Shown here: one piece after another, positions 26,983 to 34,891 of the stretch
Layout of the letters: every line of letters starts with the position of its first letter
Numbering within the stretch: the first letter of the stretch is position 1
Assembly (NCBI GenBank): GCA_964371355.1
Contig: CAYJMG010000005.1
Span: 62,001 to 126,000 of the forward strand
Source: JACRBR01 sp964371355
GTDB lineage: Bacteria; Chloroflexota; Dehalococcoidia; DSTF01; JACRBR01
Length of the DNA: 64,000 bases
Reading direction: 5' to 3'
Notes under the pieces: model-generated
Told to the model about the DNA's origin: nothing
Seen by the model: only the letters and a program-made list of their open reading frames with translations
The model's database searches: none
Position numbers and translations under genes: made by a program

Positions 26983-29790
26983 TCAGGGCGTGCGTTCGAT
27001 GTCGACGCGGATGGCGCGATCATTTGGTACGGGCTGCCACTCGTAGCCCCAGTAGCGCAGGTGGCCGTAGCCGCCGGCGAAGCCCAGCCACTTCACGAGG
27101 CCGGGCTCGACATCCGCCGTACCGTGCCAGCCGGGGAACTGGTATGGCTCCCAGCCGTTGTACATCACCGCCAACCCCGGCGGAGTATTGGGCGACAGCC
27201 TGGCGTGCGTCTCGTAGCTGCCCACATCGTTGAAGACGCGCACGGGGTCGTCGTCGCGCACGCCGCGGCGCGCCGCGTCGGCCGGGTTCATGAAGATGAA
27301 CGGGTGACCGCGGTGCGTCGCGAGCATCATGCGGTTGACCTGGTTCGTCGAGTGGCTGCTCCAGCGATTGTGTCCGCTGATGAGCGAGAGCGGGAAGTCG
27401 CCTCCCTGGGGCGGTGGTGGCTTGTGAGTGGGTAGCTGTTCGTCTGCCTCGATGAACCAGGGGTGTTCGATGTAGAACTGGGCACGCCGCGCCATCGTGG
27501 GGAACGGCTCGTTCTCCTCGACGTGGCGCCGGAAGGGCGTGAGGGTTTCGTCGGGGCGCGGGTCGGTCGCTTGTGTGAGACCGTACGGAGAGATGCCCCA
27601 GTCGATGAAGCGAACGAACCCTCGATCGCGCACATCTTGCATCGTCGTACCGGGCGCGACATTCCCCGCGACGACGGTATCAGCGAACATCTCTTCCGCC
27701 ACCTGCTCCGCCCGCTCGAAGACGCCGCCCTTGCTCAGCGTCGCGCGCAGGCCGGTGATGCGCCGCGTCGCGCCCCGAGCATCGACGTAAGAGTCCATGC
27801 CGCGGACGGCGGCCCGTTCCTCGAGCTTTGCGGCCAGAGCAAGCATAATCTCGAACTCGCTCTTCGATTCGCCGGCGGGCGGCACCGCGCGGTCAGAGAA
27901 TGCGATCCCCATGGAGCGAGGCATGGGCATCTGGAAGTTGGCCTTCTCATAGTGCTGCGCCGCGGGCAGGATGACGTCGGCGTGCATGGCCGTGGTGGAC
28001 ATCCGCCAATCGATCGTGACTGCGAGGTCGAGCTTCGGCCAGAGACTCTTCAGCAGGTGGCGAGTGCCACCTCGCTGTCGGCGCAGAAAGTTTCCGCCGC
28101 ACTCGATGAAGACACGCGGCGCGATCTCGCGTGACGGCCTCGCGGACGGCCACCATCCGGACTCCTCGGCTTCATGGACGTACTCGTCAAAGGGTCGGTG
28201 CATGGTCGGGTCGGTCCAGCGTCGCCAGCGCTCGTCGTAGCCGGCGTGGCGGTGCCAGAAGAACGCCGACGGCGACGTCCCGCCCGTTTCGGCGAGACGT
28301 TGAAAGAGCTCGACTGAGGCAATCTCGTCCGTCATCGTGGGGTCCTGGGATCTGATGGCGTCGATCATGGCTCTGCGCAAGCCGAGCACCTGCTGGGCGG
28401 CTTCGGGGCCGGGGGCGCTCTTCATCGGGAACAGGAACGCGCCGTCGAAGCCGCCAACCGCCCAGTGGTGGAAGCCCGTCCCCTTTCGGCCCCAGTTACC
28501 CGTGAGCGCCGCGACCAACGTCCACGCCCGCTGGATGAGGTCCCCGTGCAGGTACTTCCCGGACGTGAGACCCATCAGGAAGTTCGTGCGCCGCGTAGCC
28601 ACCTTGCGTGCGATCTCGCGCACGAGACTCGGATGGGTTCCGCAGAGTTCGGGGGCACGTTCGGGACTGTAGGCTGCCAACCGGTCGCGCAAAGACTCGA
28701 AGACGGGACGGACGGTCGTGTGCGTGCCATCGGCCAAGCGTACGTCGACCGCGCCGGCAAGCGCGGGCTGGACCGCGCCTGGGTCGAGAGTGCCGCGCGG
28801 AGCCTCCACAATCGCGCCATCCCGCTCGTCCAGCCAGAAGAACTGGTCCTCTCGTCCGTCAGGCGCGAGATCGGAGGCGCGCAGGTATCGCCCGGTGTCG
28901 TCGCGGAGGAGGAGCGGGAGATCCGTCTGGCGAACGACGAAGTCGCGGTTCTCGAGTCCTTCTTCGAGGATGACGTGGCAGATCGACAGCGCTAGCGCCG
29001 CATCGCAACCCGCCCGAACCGGGACGTACGCATCCGCATGGATGGTCGAAGGCGAGCAGTCGGGGGCGATGGTCAGGATTTCGGCGCCGCGATAGCGGGC
29101 TTCGGCGATGAAGTGATACTGCGTGATCCAGGTGTAAACGGGGTTCGCACAGGTGATCAGGATGAGGTCAGAGTGGAACCAGTCATCGGCGCTGGCCATG
29201 GAGTTGAACTTGCCGAACGTGAGATAGAGGCCGGGACCGAAGTCGTTGATGTTCGCGTTCACGTCGGTCTGCACGGCACCGAGCAGACCGAAGAGGGAAC
29301 TCACGAGCGGACTCGCAAGGAGGCCCCCCTGCGCTGGCGTGCCCTCGTAGATGATCGAGTCGGGGCCGGACGCCTGGATGGCATCGAGGATACCGTCAGC
29401 GACGATGCCATTGGCCTCGTCCCACGACACGCGGCGCCAGCGACCGCTTCCGCGGTCCCCGTCGCGGACGAGCGGGTAGAGCACACGCTCGGGAGCATCG
29501 AGCATCGCGCTCCATGCGACCCCCTTCTGGCAGCCGGCCGGGTTCATGTCGGGCACGCCCGGTTCGGTTGGTTCGAAGACGCCGGACTGCTCTTCGCGAA
29601 CGACCCGGTCGCCTATGATGTATGCCTTGAACGGGCACGCCTCCGGATAGCAGTCGACACAGTGCGTGACGGACGCGACGCGCTCCCACGTCCACATGTG
29701 CCGATAGCGATGCTCGCTGGGGCAAGTGGAGTTCGCCGGCACATTGCCTGCCGTGTTTGGTTGGCGGCTGAGCGCGATAGGATCAGGCAT
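26983..29790 (-). CDS. Molybdopterin oxidoreductase, type-II DMSO reductase-like, cytoplasmic
   Basis: This 935-aa catalytic subunit belongs to the DMSO reductase family. An N-terminal cluster motif is present: His43-x3-Cys47-x4-Cys52-x34-Cys87 (with Cys44). The 34-residue gap is that of the nitrate/ethylbenzene dehydrogenase class. NDFGPGLYLTFGKF supplies a candidate Asp ligand for Mo, and DWFHSDLILITCANPVYTW and SGHNRWSSHSTNQVN bind the pterin. ATG 29790 has GGAGGG; the longer frame to 29943 is rejected. No Tat signal precedes the cluster, so it should be cytoplasmic. The usual multi-cluster beta and haem gamma subunits are missing. A flavoprotein and ferredoxin follow downstream. Substrate unknown. 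Confidence 0.9.
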   Translation of the reverse strand: MPDPIALSRQPNTAGNVPANSTCPSEHRYRHMWTWERVASVTHCVDCYPEACPFKAYIIGDRVVREEQSGVFEPTEPGVPDMNPAGCQKGVAWSAMLDAPERVLYPLVRDGDRGSGRWRRVSWDEANGIVADGILDAIQASGPDSIIYEGTPAQGGLLASPLVSSLFGLLGAVQTDVNANINDFGPGLYLTFGKFNSMASADDWFHSDLILITCANPVYTWITQYHFIAEARYRGAEILTIAPDCSPSTIHADAYVPVRAGCDAALALSICHVILEEGLENRDFVVRQTDLPLLLRDDTGRYLRASDLAPDGREDQFFWLDERDGAIVEAPRGTLDPGAVQPALAGAVDVRLADGTHTTVRPVFESLRDRLAAYSPERAPELCGTHPSLVREIARKVATRRTNFLMGLTSGKYLHGDLIQRAWTLVAALTGNWGRKGTGFHHWAVGGFDGAFLFPMKSAPGPEAAQQVLGLRRAMIDAIRSQDPTMTDEIASVELFQRLAETGGTSPSAFFWHRHAGYDERWRRWTDPTMHRPFDEYVHEAEESGWWPSARPSREIAPRVFIECGGNFLRRQRGGTRHLLKSLWPKLDLAVTIDWRMSTTAMHADVILPAAQHYEKANFQMPMPRSMGIAFSDRAVPPAGESKSEFEIMLALAAKLEERAAVRGMDSYVDARGATRRITGLRATLSKGGVFERAEQVAEEMFADTVVAGNVAPGTTMQDVRDRGFVRFIDWGISPYGLTQATDPRPDETLTPFRRHVEENEPFPTMARRAQFYIEHPWFIEADEQLPTHKPPPPQGGDFPLSLISGHNRWSSHSTNQVNRMMLATHRGHPFIFMNPADAARRGVRDDDPVRVFNDVGSYETHARLSPNTPPGLAVMYNGWEPYQFPGWHGTADVEPGLVKWLGFAGGYGHLRYWGYEWQPVPNDRAIRVDIERTP

Positions 29791-29884
29791 GATTACCCTC
29801 CATCCCGGTAAAGCTGTCGAGCGTTCGTGCGACTCTCCACCGTTGGTCCGTCGATGCGATGGCGCGGCGCCGTCGTACGCGCGC

Positions 29885-30862
29885 TCATCGTGCGACCTCC
29901 GGCGTTCGGGATCTGGCGAGGACGAGCAGGAACTCGTACACAAGGTTCGCCGCCAGAAGGGCGGTGATCTCCGAGACGTCGTACGCCGGCGCGACTTCTA
30001 CCAGATCGAAGCCGATGAGTCGCAGGCCTTCTAGGCCGCGCACCATTTCCAGCATCTCGCGGCTGGTCAGCCCGGCGACCTCGGGCGTGCCGGTTCCAGG
30101 AGCAAAGGCCGGGTCCACGCAGTCGATGTCCAGCGACACGTAGCAGGGACGCGTGGCGAGTTTTCGTATCTCCTTGAGGGCGCCCGCACTGCCGGCTCGA
30201 GCGAATTCATCGGCGGTAATGATGCGCATGCCATCGGCGCCCGCCAGCCCGAGGTGAAACATCGTGGCCGACAGGGAGCCGCGAATGCCGATCTGCAACG
30301 ACGCCGCCGGATCGATGAGGCCCTCTTCGACGGCGAGCCGGAACTGGGTGCCGTGGTGGTAGGGGCGTTCGGTCTCGGAGGGCCAGGTGTCGAAATGCGC
30401 GTCGAAGTGCACGAGCGACAGCGGTCCGTGTTTCCGGGCAAGCGCCCGTAGCGCCGGCAGCGCAACGGAGTGGTCGCCGCCGAGAGAAACCGGGAATACG
30501 CCAGCTTCCACGATGGGCGTGAGCGCGTCCTCGAACCGTTTGAGCGACTGGTCGATGTAACCGGGGTACGTCTCGATGTCGCCGTAATCGATCACGCGCA
30601 GGCGGTCGAATGGCGGGAACAGGAAACCCTCCCGGAGGCCGTGGGGAAGGAGGTGCATGGAAGCATTCCGGATGGCGAGGGGACCATATCGCGCCCCGGG
30701 GCGGCCCGTGCAGCCGATGTCCTGCGGCAGTCCGACGATCGCAACATCGGCGCGGGTCAGATCCCGCGTGGCCGGAACGCGCATCAGCGTGCACGGGCTT
30801 CCGGGCGAAAGGCCGAACTCGGAGCCGTGCTGCCAGTCCGCAGGCATCAGGCGCTCGCTCAT
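29885..30862 (-). CDS. Ureohydrolase (agmatinase/arginase family)
   Basis: This 325-aa enzyme has all Mn2+-ligand motifs: GGDHS (His131), DAHFD (Asp154, His156, Asp158) and SLDIDCVDP (Asp245, Asp247). It hydrolyses a guanidino or related C-N bond. The closing LRLIGFDLVEVAPAYD is typical of agmatinases, but the exact substrate (agmatine, guanidinobutyrate, formamidino compounds) is not decidable. It overlaps the TetR gene by 4 nt (ATGA) and precedes the molybdoenzyme by 94 bp, which suggests a shared pathway or a shared inducer. Confidence 0.9.
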   Translation of the reverse strand: MSERLMPADWQHGSEFGLSPGSPCTLMRVPATRDLTRADVAIVGLPQDIGCTGRPGARYGPLAIRNASMHLLPHGLREGFLFPPFDRLRVIDYGDIETYPGYIDQSLKRFEDALTPIVEAGVFPVSLGGDHSVALPALRALARKHGPLSLVHFDAHFDTWPSETERPYHHGTQFRLAVEEGLIDPAASLQIGIRGSLSATMFHLGLAGADGMRIITADEFARAGSAGALKEIRKLATRPCYVSLDIDCVDPAFAPGTGTPEVAGLTSREMLEMVRGLEGLRLIGFDLVEVAPAYDVSEITALLAANLVYEFLLVLARSRTPEVAR

Positions 30863-31476
30863 GGACCGGACTCCTCGCTATGCCTGTATCGATACACGCG
30901 CTTCGCAAACTCATCCGCGAACGTCTCGAACGCCGCCTGCAGCCGCGGCAGGTCACGCGTAGCAAGCAGATCCAGTTCAAGACCGCGGATGTTCGCGACG
31001 ATGTATGTCGAAAGCTCAGCCAATGAGCCTTCGGGCACGCCCGCCCGGCGCAGGCCCGCCACGGAGAATCGAATCCAGTCGAGAGAGTCGCGCGTTAGGA
31101 AGTCACGGTACGCGGGGTCGTGCAAAGCGAGGCCGTATACCTGATACACAAGCTTCACGTACGCCTCATTCGTGGGCTTGGTCGTCCATTCCCAGTACCA
31201 CCGCAGCAGCTCGTCCTGAGACGGGCTTGCTTCAGTCAGGTCTTGCTGGCGGCGGGTGCGGGCGGACTCGAGCGCCTCGAGGATGAGCCGCTCCTTGCTG
31301 CCAAAGTAGTAGATGAGCATTCGCGCGCTGGTCCCCAGTTCGGCGGCCAGCGGCCGGAGAGAAAGGTCGAGCAGGCCATGCTCCAGCACGTAATCAGTGA
31401 TGGCGTTCAGGAGCTGTGACCTGCGACCGGTCTCCGGACCCGCGGCTTCGGCACTGAGCGAGGCGCTCTGTAACAT
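30859..31476 (-). CDS. TetR-family transcriptional regulator
   Basis: This 205-aa protein has an N-terminal helix-turn-helix (DYVLEHGLLDLSLRPLAAELGTSARMLIYYFGSKERLI, residues 28-65) and an all-helical ligand domain. It begins the presumed TetR-ureohydrolase-molybdoenzyme operon. A perfect palindrome TGTAACATTGTTACA covers its start codon, which indicates autoregulation. The ligand is unknown. Confidence 0.92.
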   Translation of the reverse strand: MLQSASLSAEAAGPETGRRSQLLNAITDYVLEHGLLDLSLRPLAAELGTSARMLIYYFGSKERLILEALESARTRRQQDLTEASPSQDELLRWYWEWTTKPTNEAYVKLVYQVYGLALHDPAYRDFLTRDSLDWIRFSVAGLRRAGVPEGSLAELSTYIVANIRGLELDLLATRDLPRLQAAFETFADEFAKRVYRYRHSEESGP

Positions 31477-31483
31477 TGTTACA
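31469..31483. promoter_or_regulatory. TetR operator overlapping the start codon
   Basis: TGTAACATTGTTACA is a perfect inverted repeat (six-base arms, 3-nt centre). It spans the ATG at 31474-31476. It is the only AT-rich perfect palindrome nearby, and its position suits tight autorepression of the TetR operon. Confidence 0.65.
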
Positions 31484-31695
31484 ACTCCAGAGCCAACGCT
31501 ATCGGCGGGCGGAGCGAAGGGTCAAGAGTCCTATGGCCCGGGGCCGTCCATGCCATCGCAGGCTGCTGCCGAGTCCACACTTCGTCGCGTTGTACGACAT
31601 GAAAGCAGGGGCCCCCGACTGCGCGGCGGGCTTGAGCGGGCCTGTTTGTTGGGTTATGTCACTTTACAGCGCGATAAGCCTGGGGGCGGGCGCCA

Positions 31696-31914
31696 CTATT
31701 TCCTCCACGATCTGCAGCGGTTCATTTGCCATCGGTGTGCAGCTTGACGAAAGAAGATGCGGCCGGCATATGTCTTCGCTGTCCGCTCGATCACGGGCGC
31801 GAGGGCCTTGCAGGGCCCACACCCGTCGGCGTAGAAGTCGACGAAGGCAAGGTAGTGCTGGGCCAGGACGGCGGCGAACGTGTCGTCGTAGGGTTCCTCC
31901 ACCAGCTTGCTCAA
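31696..31914 (-). pseudogene. Truncated thioredoxin (frameshifted C-terminal half)
   Basis: The frame encodes 72 residues of a thioredoxin: SKLVEEPYDDTFAAVLAQ, FVDFYADGCGPCKALAPVIERTAKTYAGRIFF, with the CGPC active site. After IFF the frame runs into non-homologous sequence; a shift by one base gives VKLHTDGK, then stops. The second half of the fold (with cis-Pro) is missing. It starts at TTG 31914, overlapping the DUF3179 stop (TTGA), with GAGGAGG upstream. It may be a broken gene or a sequencing frameshift. Confidence 0.65.
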
Positions 31915-33086
31915 GGGGCCTCCTCTGGTTGCCATACTCGTGTCCCGGGCTTGAACACCGCCCAGGCAAACCAGAAGTGGTTGCCGTGAACGACCGGTTC
32001 GAGCTGCGTGTCCTTGAGTGGACCATCGTTTGCCCTGCCGGTGATGCTCCACGTGCTGCCCGTCTCCAGATCGCGGAAGCCGCCAGGCGCGGACTCGAAC
32101 GTGAGCAGTCCTTCCTTGACCGAGCGTCGGAACACGACGCCCTGGCCGACGTCCCTCGAGTCGGCAATGGCGGAGCGATCAAGGGGCGACGCGACGCCGG
32201 GGCGATAGAACACGACTATCGGCTGGCCGCTGATGGCGTCGTTCACGACCGGATGTCCGAGCAGCCGGCTGAAGGGGTAGGCGACGGCTTCTGTCCCGAT
32301 TTCCACGGCGACCACCCGGTCGACGGCGTCGAGCCGCTGGTCGACGTCTCCGTCGAAGAGGAAGGGGGTATTACCTGCAGTGTCGTACCCGGAGTACGGG
32401 CTACGGCCATAGCTCCGGTCGAAGCCGGTTTCGCGGGAAAGGACAAGGCCATCGGGGTAGGCGTGCTTGAACTCGCCGAAGGCGATGGTGGAGGCGGGTA
32501 TCACATCGAGCACGGTGCCGGTGTATTCGCCGACGAGCGCCTCGCCCGTAACCTGCTGCCACCAGGACTCCGTCTGTCGGTCGAACATCACCAGGTCGCT
32601 GTTGCGGAGGAAGCCCGATACGCCGAAGTCGAGCACGTCGGCGCCGACGGTACGGTCGAAGACGAGGGAGGAGTTGCAGAGCGGACAGTAGGTGATGGCG
32701 ACGGGCCTTCCGGCGATGACGTCGTTCACGATCTCGTGCCAGATGAGGATCTGCAGCGGGTATGCACGAGCTTCGCCGTCCACCTCCACCGCGAGGACTG
32801 GATCCACTTCAGAGAGGAAGTCCGCTTCTTCCGTGCCGATGACCAGCGGGTCGTCGATCGCGGGGATGCCGTCTTTGCCCGGGCCGCCGCTTCGGAACTC
32901 GTTGGCCGGCACCGATGCGCCCGTGAAGTCCGTGCCCCAGCCCGGGGCGAGGGAGCGGAACGCACCGGCCTCGGGCGCTTCTGGTATCGCGGGTGTTGCG
33001 CCACGCGTGCGTGGTTCGCTATCGCCGCAGGCTATCAACAGCGCTCCGAGCAGGATCGCGACGCTGAGCCTCCACTGCCTTGGCAC
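31911..33086 (-). CDS. DUF3179-domain lipoprotein
   Basis: This 391-aa protein has a lipoprotein signal (ILLGALLIACGDS, lipid Cys about 20) and then a DUF3179 domain: GIPAIDDPLVIGTEEADFL, YPLQILIWHEIVNDVIAGRP, TYCPLCNSSLVF (CxxC) and TGEALVGEYTGTVLD. The family's role is unknown; the CPLC pair suggests redox or metal binding. GTG start at 33086. It follows a TlpA-like gene by 15 bp and is coupled to a truncated thioredoxin, so a thiol-redox role outside the cell is plausible but inferred. Confidence 0.88.
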   Translation of the reverse strand: MPRQWRLSVAILLGALLIACGDSEPRTRGATPAIPEAPEAGAFRSLAPGWGTDFTGASVPANEFRSGGPGKDGIPAIDDPLVIGTEEADFLSEVDPVLAVEVDGEARAYPLQILIWHEIVNDVIAGRPVAITYCPLCNSSLVFDRTVGADVLDFGVSGFLRNSDLVMFDRQTESWWQQVTGEALVGEYTGTVLDVIPASTIAFGEFKHAYPDGLVLSRETGFDRSYGRSPYSGYDTAGNTPFLFDGDVDQRLDAVDRVVAVEIGTEAVAYPFSRLLGHPVVNDAISGQPIVVFYRPGVASPLDRSAIADSRDVGQGVVFRRSVKEGLLTFESAPGGFRDLETGSTWSITGRANDGPLKDTQLEPVVHGNHFWFAWAVFKPGTRVWQPEEAP

Positions 33087-33101
33087 CGCTACGTCACGTC
33101 C

Positions 33102-33779
33102 TTAGCTACCGGAGCGCTCGGCCGACTGCGCGGCGACGCGCGTTTCGTCGAGGAGCTGTTGCATCTCTTCGAAACGCATGCCGCCGTGCTTCACGACTCG
33201 GACGATGCCGTTGGCGTCGATGAAGAAGCTGTGAGGCAGGCCGCTCGGAAGCTTGTAGGCGTTGCTGACAGCTTCATCGGTGTCGAGCACGAACTGGAGC
33301 GCGGTGAGGCTCCGAGCATCGGACCACGAGCGCGCCTGTCCCCTGCCCTCCGCCTGGTTCACAGCGAGCACGACGAGGTCATCCGGATTCTCCTCCGCGA
33401 GGCGCTGCATGTCGGGCATCTCCGCCTCGCAGGTCGTGCACCAGGTCGCCCAGAAATTGATCAGTACCGTCTTGCCCTTGTAGTCGGACAGCCGGACGGC
33501 CCGACCTTGGTAATCGGCGAGGACGAAGTTGGGAGCGGGTCGACGCTCGCGCGGTGCAGCGCCTTCGGTCGCTATGACGCCGGTGTCTACCTTGCTGCCG
33601 TCCGCGTCGGTCGCGGTCGGTGTGGAGAACGGGTCGGCGAAGTAGACGAACAGCGCCGCGATGACGACGAGGGAACCAGTGAGCCACAGCCAGCCCTGGT
33701 GCCGGCGGAGCGTGCGCTTGAAGCGGATCCGCAGGCCGGGGCGGGGCTTGGAGGGCTTCTTCCTGCGTGGTGTGGTCAT
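33102..33779 (-). CDS. Membrane-anchored TlpA/ResA-like thiol-disulfide oxidoreductase
   Basis: This 225-aa protein has a basic N-terminus, one membrane helix (about 29-47) and a redoxin domain. The domain shows PAPNFVLADYQGRAVRLSDYKGKTVLINFWATWCTTCEAEMP (split in the actual sequence by no gaps; catalytic Cys114 and Cys117) and the cis-Pro segment GLPHSFFIDANG. It should reduce extracytoplasmic disulfides, with electrons from the CcdA protein encoded 1.1 kb away. The N-terminal region is divergent from the CRP operon and shares its palindrome. A role in cytochrome c maturation is possible. Confidence 0.9.
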   Translation of the reverse strand: MTTPRRKKPSKPRPGLRIRFKRTLRRHQGWLWLTGSLVVIAALFVYFADPFSTPTATDADGSKVDTGVIATEGAAPRERRPAPNFVLADYQGRAVRLSDYKGKTVLINFWATWCTTCEAEMPDMQRLAEENPDDLVVLAVNQAEGRGQARSWSDARSLTALQFVLDTDEAVSNAYKLPSGLPHSFFIDANGIVRVVKHGGMRFEEMQQLLDETRVAAQSAERSGS

Positions 33780-33834
33780 GGCTGGTCGTCACTCCCTCCG
33801 AAGCTGCGCCACATTGTCGAACGCCACGGATGGG

Positions 33835-33860
33835 CGTTCTGTGATCGTCGTCACAGAACG
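33835..33860. promoter_or_regulatory. Perfect CRP-type palindrome
   Basis: Ten-base arms CGTTCTGTGA and TCACAGAACG flank a 6-bp centre, so the core is TGTGA-N6-TCACA, the CRP consensus. It sits between the divergent TlpA-like gene and the glutaredoxin-like/CRP operon, 28 bp before ATG 33889. The encoded regulator carries the matching recognition helix, so autoregulation is likely. Confidence 0.8.
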
Positions 33861-33888
33861 CGGGCGATGTTGGAGCGAGAATCGCCGC

Positions 33889-34149
33889 ATGAGTCTGCTT
33901 CAGGTGTACGTGTCCGCGGAGTGCGAGACGTGTCTCCGGGCGCGGGAAATCGGCGAGGCGTTGCTGGGCGCGTATCCGGGGATATCGGTGGAGGTCGTGG
34001 ACGTCGGGCGGGTCGAGGCGGGGGCGGTGCCGGACGCGGTGATTGCGGTCCCGACCTACCTGCTCGATGGCGTCGTCGTCTCTCTCGGCAACCCGAACCT
34101 TGCCTCGTTCAGGGAGAAGCTCGCCGCCGTCGCCCTGGGACAAGGTTGA
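33889..34149 (+). CDS. Small glutaredoxin/thioredoxin-fold protein
   Basis: This 86-aa protein has a thioredoxin-like opening (SLLQVYVSAECETCLRAREI) with a CETC motif and the cis-Pro region VPTYLLDGVVVSLGNP. It is short for thioredoxin and lacks the usual C-terminal helix length. ATG 33889 lies 28 bp after the CRP-type palindrome. It is 4 bp upstream of the CRP-family gene, so the two share an mRNA. It probably senses or transfers thiol electrons; its partner is unknown. Confidence 0.8.
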   Translation: MSLLQVYVSAECETCLRAREIGEALLGAYPGISVEVVDVGRVEAGAVPDAVIAVPTYLLDGVVVSLGNPNLASFREKLAAVALGQG

Positions 34150-34153
34150 TACC

Positions 34154-34885
34154 ATGCCGACGATGAGGCTCCTGAACCGACTTGGCCGCCGGAACCGATC
34201 GCAGCCACCAACGGCCGCCCCCGGCACGAAGATCGGATACCTGACGCACAACGACCTCTTCCGGGGTCTGGACGACGACGATATGCGCGAGATAGACCGC
34301 ATGACGACGATGACAACCTGCAAGGCGGGACGGGTGTTCTATACCCCGGCCGAATCCGGTGAGGTGCTGTTCGTGCTAAAGCGGGGGAGCGTGCAGCTCT
34401 ACCGCATCGCGGCGGACGGGAAGCGGCTCGTCATCGGCACGCTGGGCGAAGGCGCAGTGTTCGGGGAGATGGGCCTGGTCGGACAGGGGATGTACGACAC
34501 GTTCGCCGAGGCCTCGGAAGACTGTACGTTGTGCGTGATGTCCCGAGTCGACGTCGAAAGGCTCGTAGCGACGAAGCCGGGATTCGCGATCGCGATGATG
34601 GAGACGCTGGGCCGGAGACTGCAGGACGTGGAGGCGACGTTCGAGCAGTTCGCATTCCGCAACGTGCCGGCACGGATCGCCTCGCTGCTGTTGTCCGTCA
34701 GCGACGCGGAGGGGAACGTGACGGGCCTTTCGCACCAGGATCTCGCCGAGCGCGTGGGCACGCATCGAGAGACGGTCACACGTGCGCTCAACGAGTTCCG
34801 CGCTGCCGGCGCGATCGAGCTGGGCCGGGCGCGGATCAAGATCCTTGACCGGGCACCGCTTGTCGCCTTGAGCGAAGGCGAGTAG
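34154..34885 (+). CDS. CRP/FNR-family transcriptional regulator
   Basis: This 243-aa protein has a cyclic-nucleotide-like beta-roll (LFVLKRGSVQLYRIAADGKRLVIGTLGEGAVFGEMGLVG) and a long dimer helix. The C-terminal HTH is LSHQDLAERVGTHRETVTRALNEFR. The recognition helix has RETVTR, equivalent to E. coli CRP Arg180, Glu181 and Arg185, so it should read TGTGA. In the pocket the Glu is kept (FGEMG), but the Arg-Ser that bind cAMP phosphate appear replaced (near MYDTFAEA), so the ligand may not be cAMP. No Fe-S cysteines of FNR are seen. Confidence 0.9.
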   Translation: MPTMRLLNRLGRRNRSQPPTAAPGTKIGYLTHNDLFRGLDDDDMREIDRMTTMTTCKAGRVFYTPAESGEVLFVLKRGSVQLYRIAADGKRLVIGTLGEGAVFGEMGLVGQGMYDTFAEASEDCTLCVMSRVDVERLVATKPGFAIAMMETLGRRLQDVEATFEQFAFRNVPARIASLLLSVSDAEGNVTGLSHQDLAERVGTHRETVTRALNEFRAAGAIELGRARIKILDRAPLVALSEGE

Positions 34886-34891
34886 CAGCAT

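Noticed and set aside
29791..29943. Upstream extension of the molybdoenzyme to 29943
   Set aside because: It would run into the ureohydrolase end; translation is Ser/Arg-rich with no signal motif, and ATG 29790 has GGAGGG.
31476..34166. Very long plus-strand open frame (896 codons) over the redox cluster
   Set aside because: Its translation is Arg/Gly/Ala-rich without domains and lies antisense to genes with clear families. It is a product of high GC.
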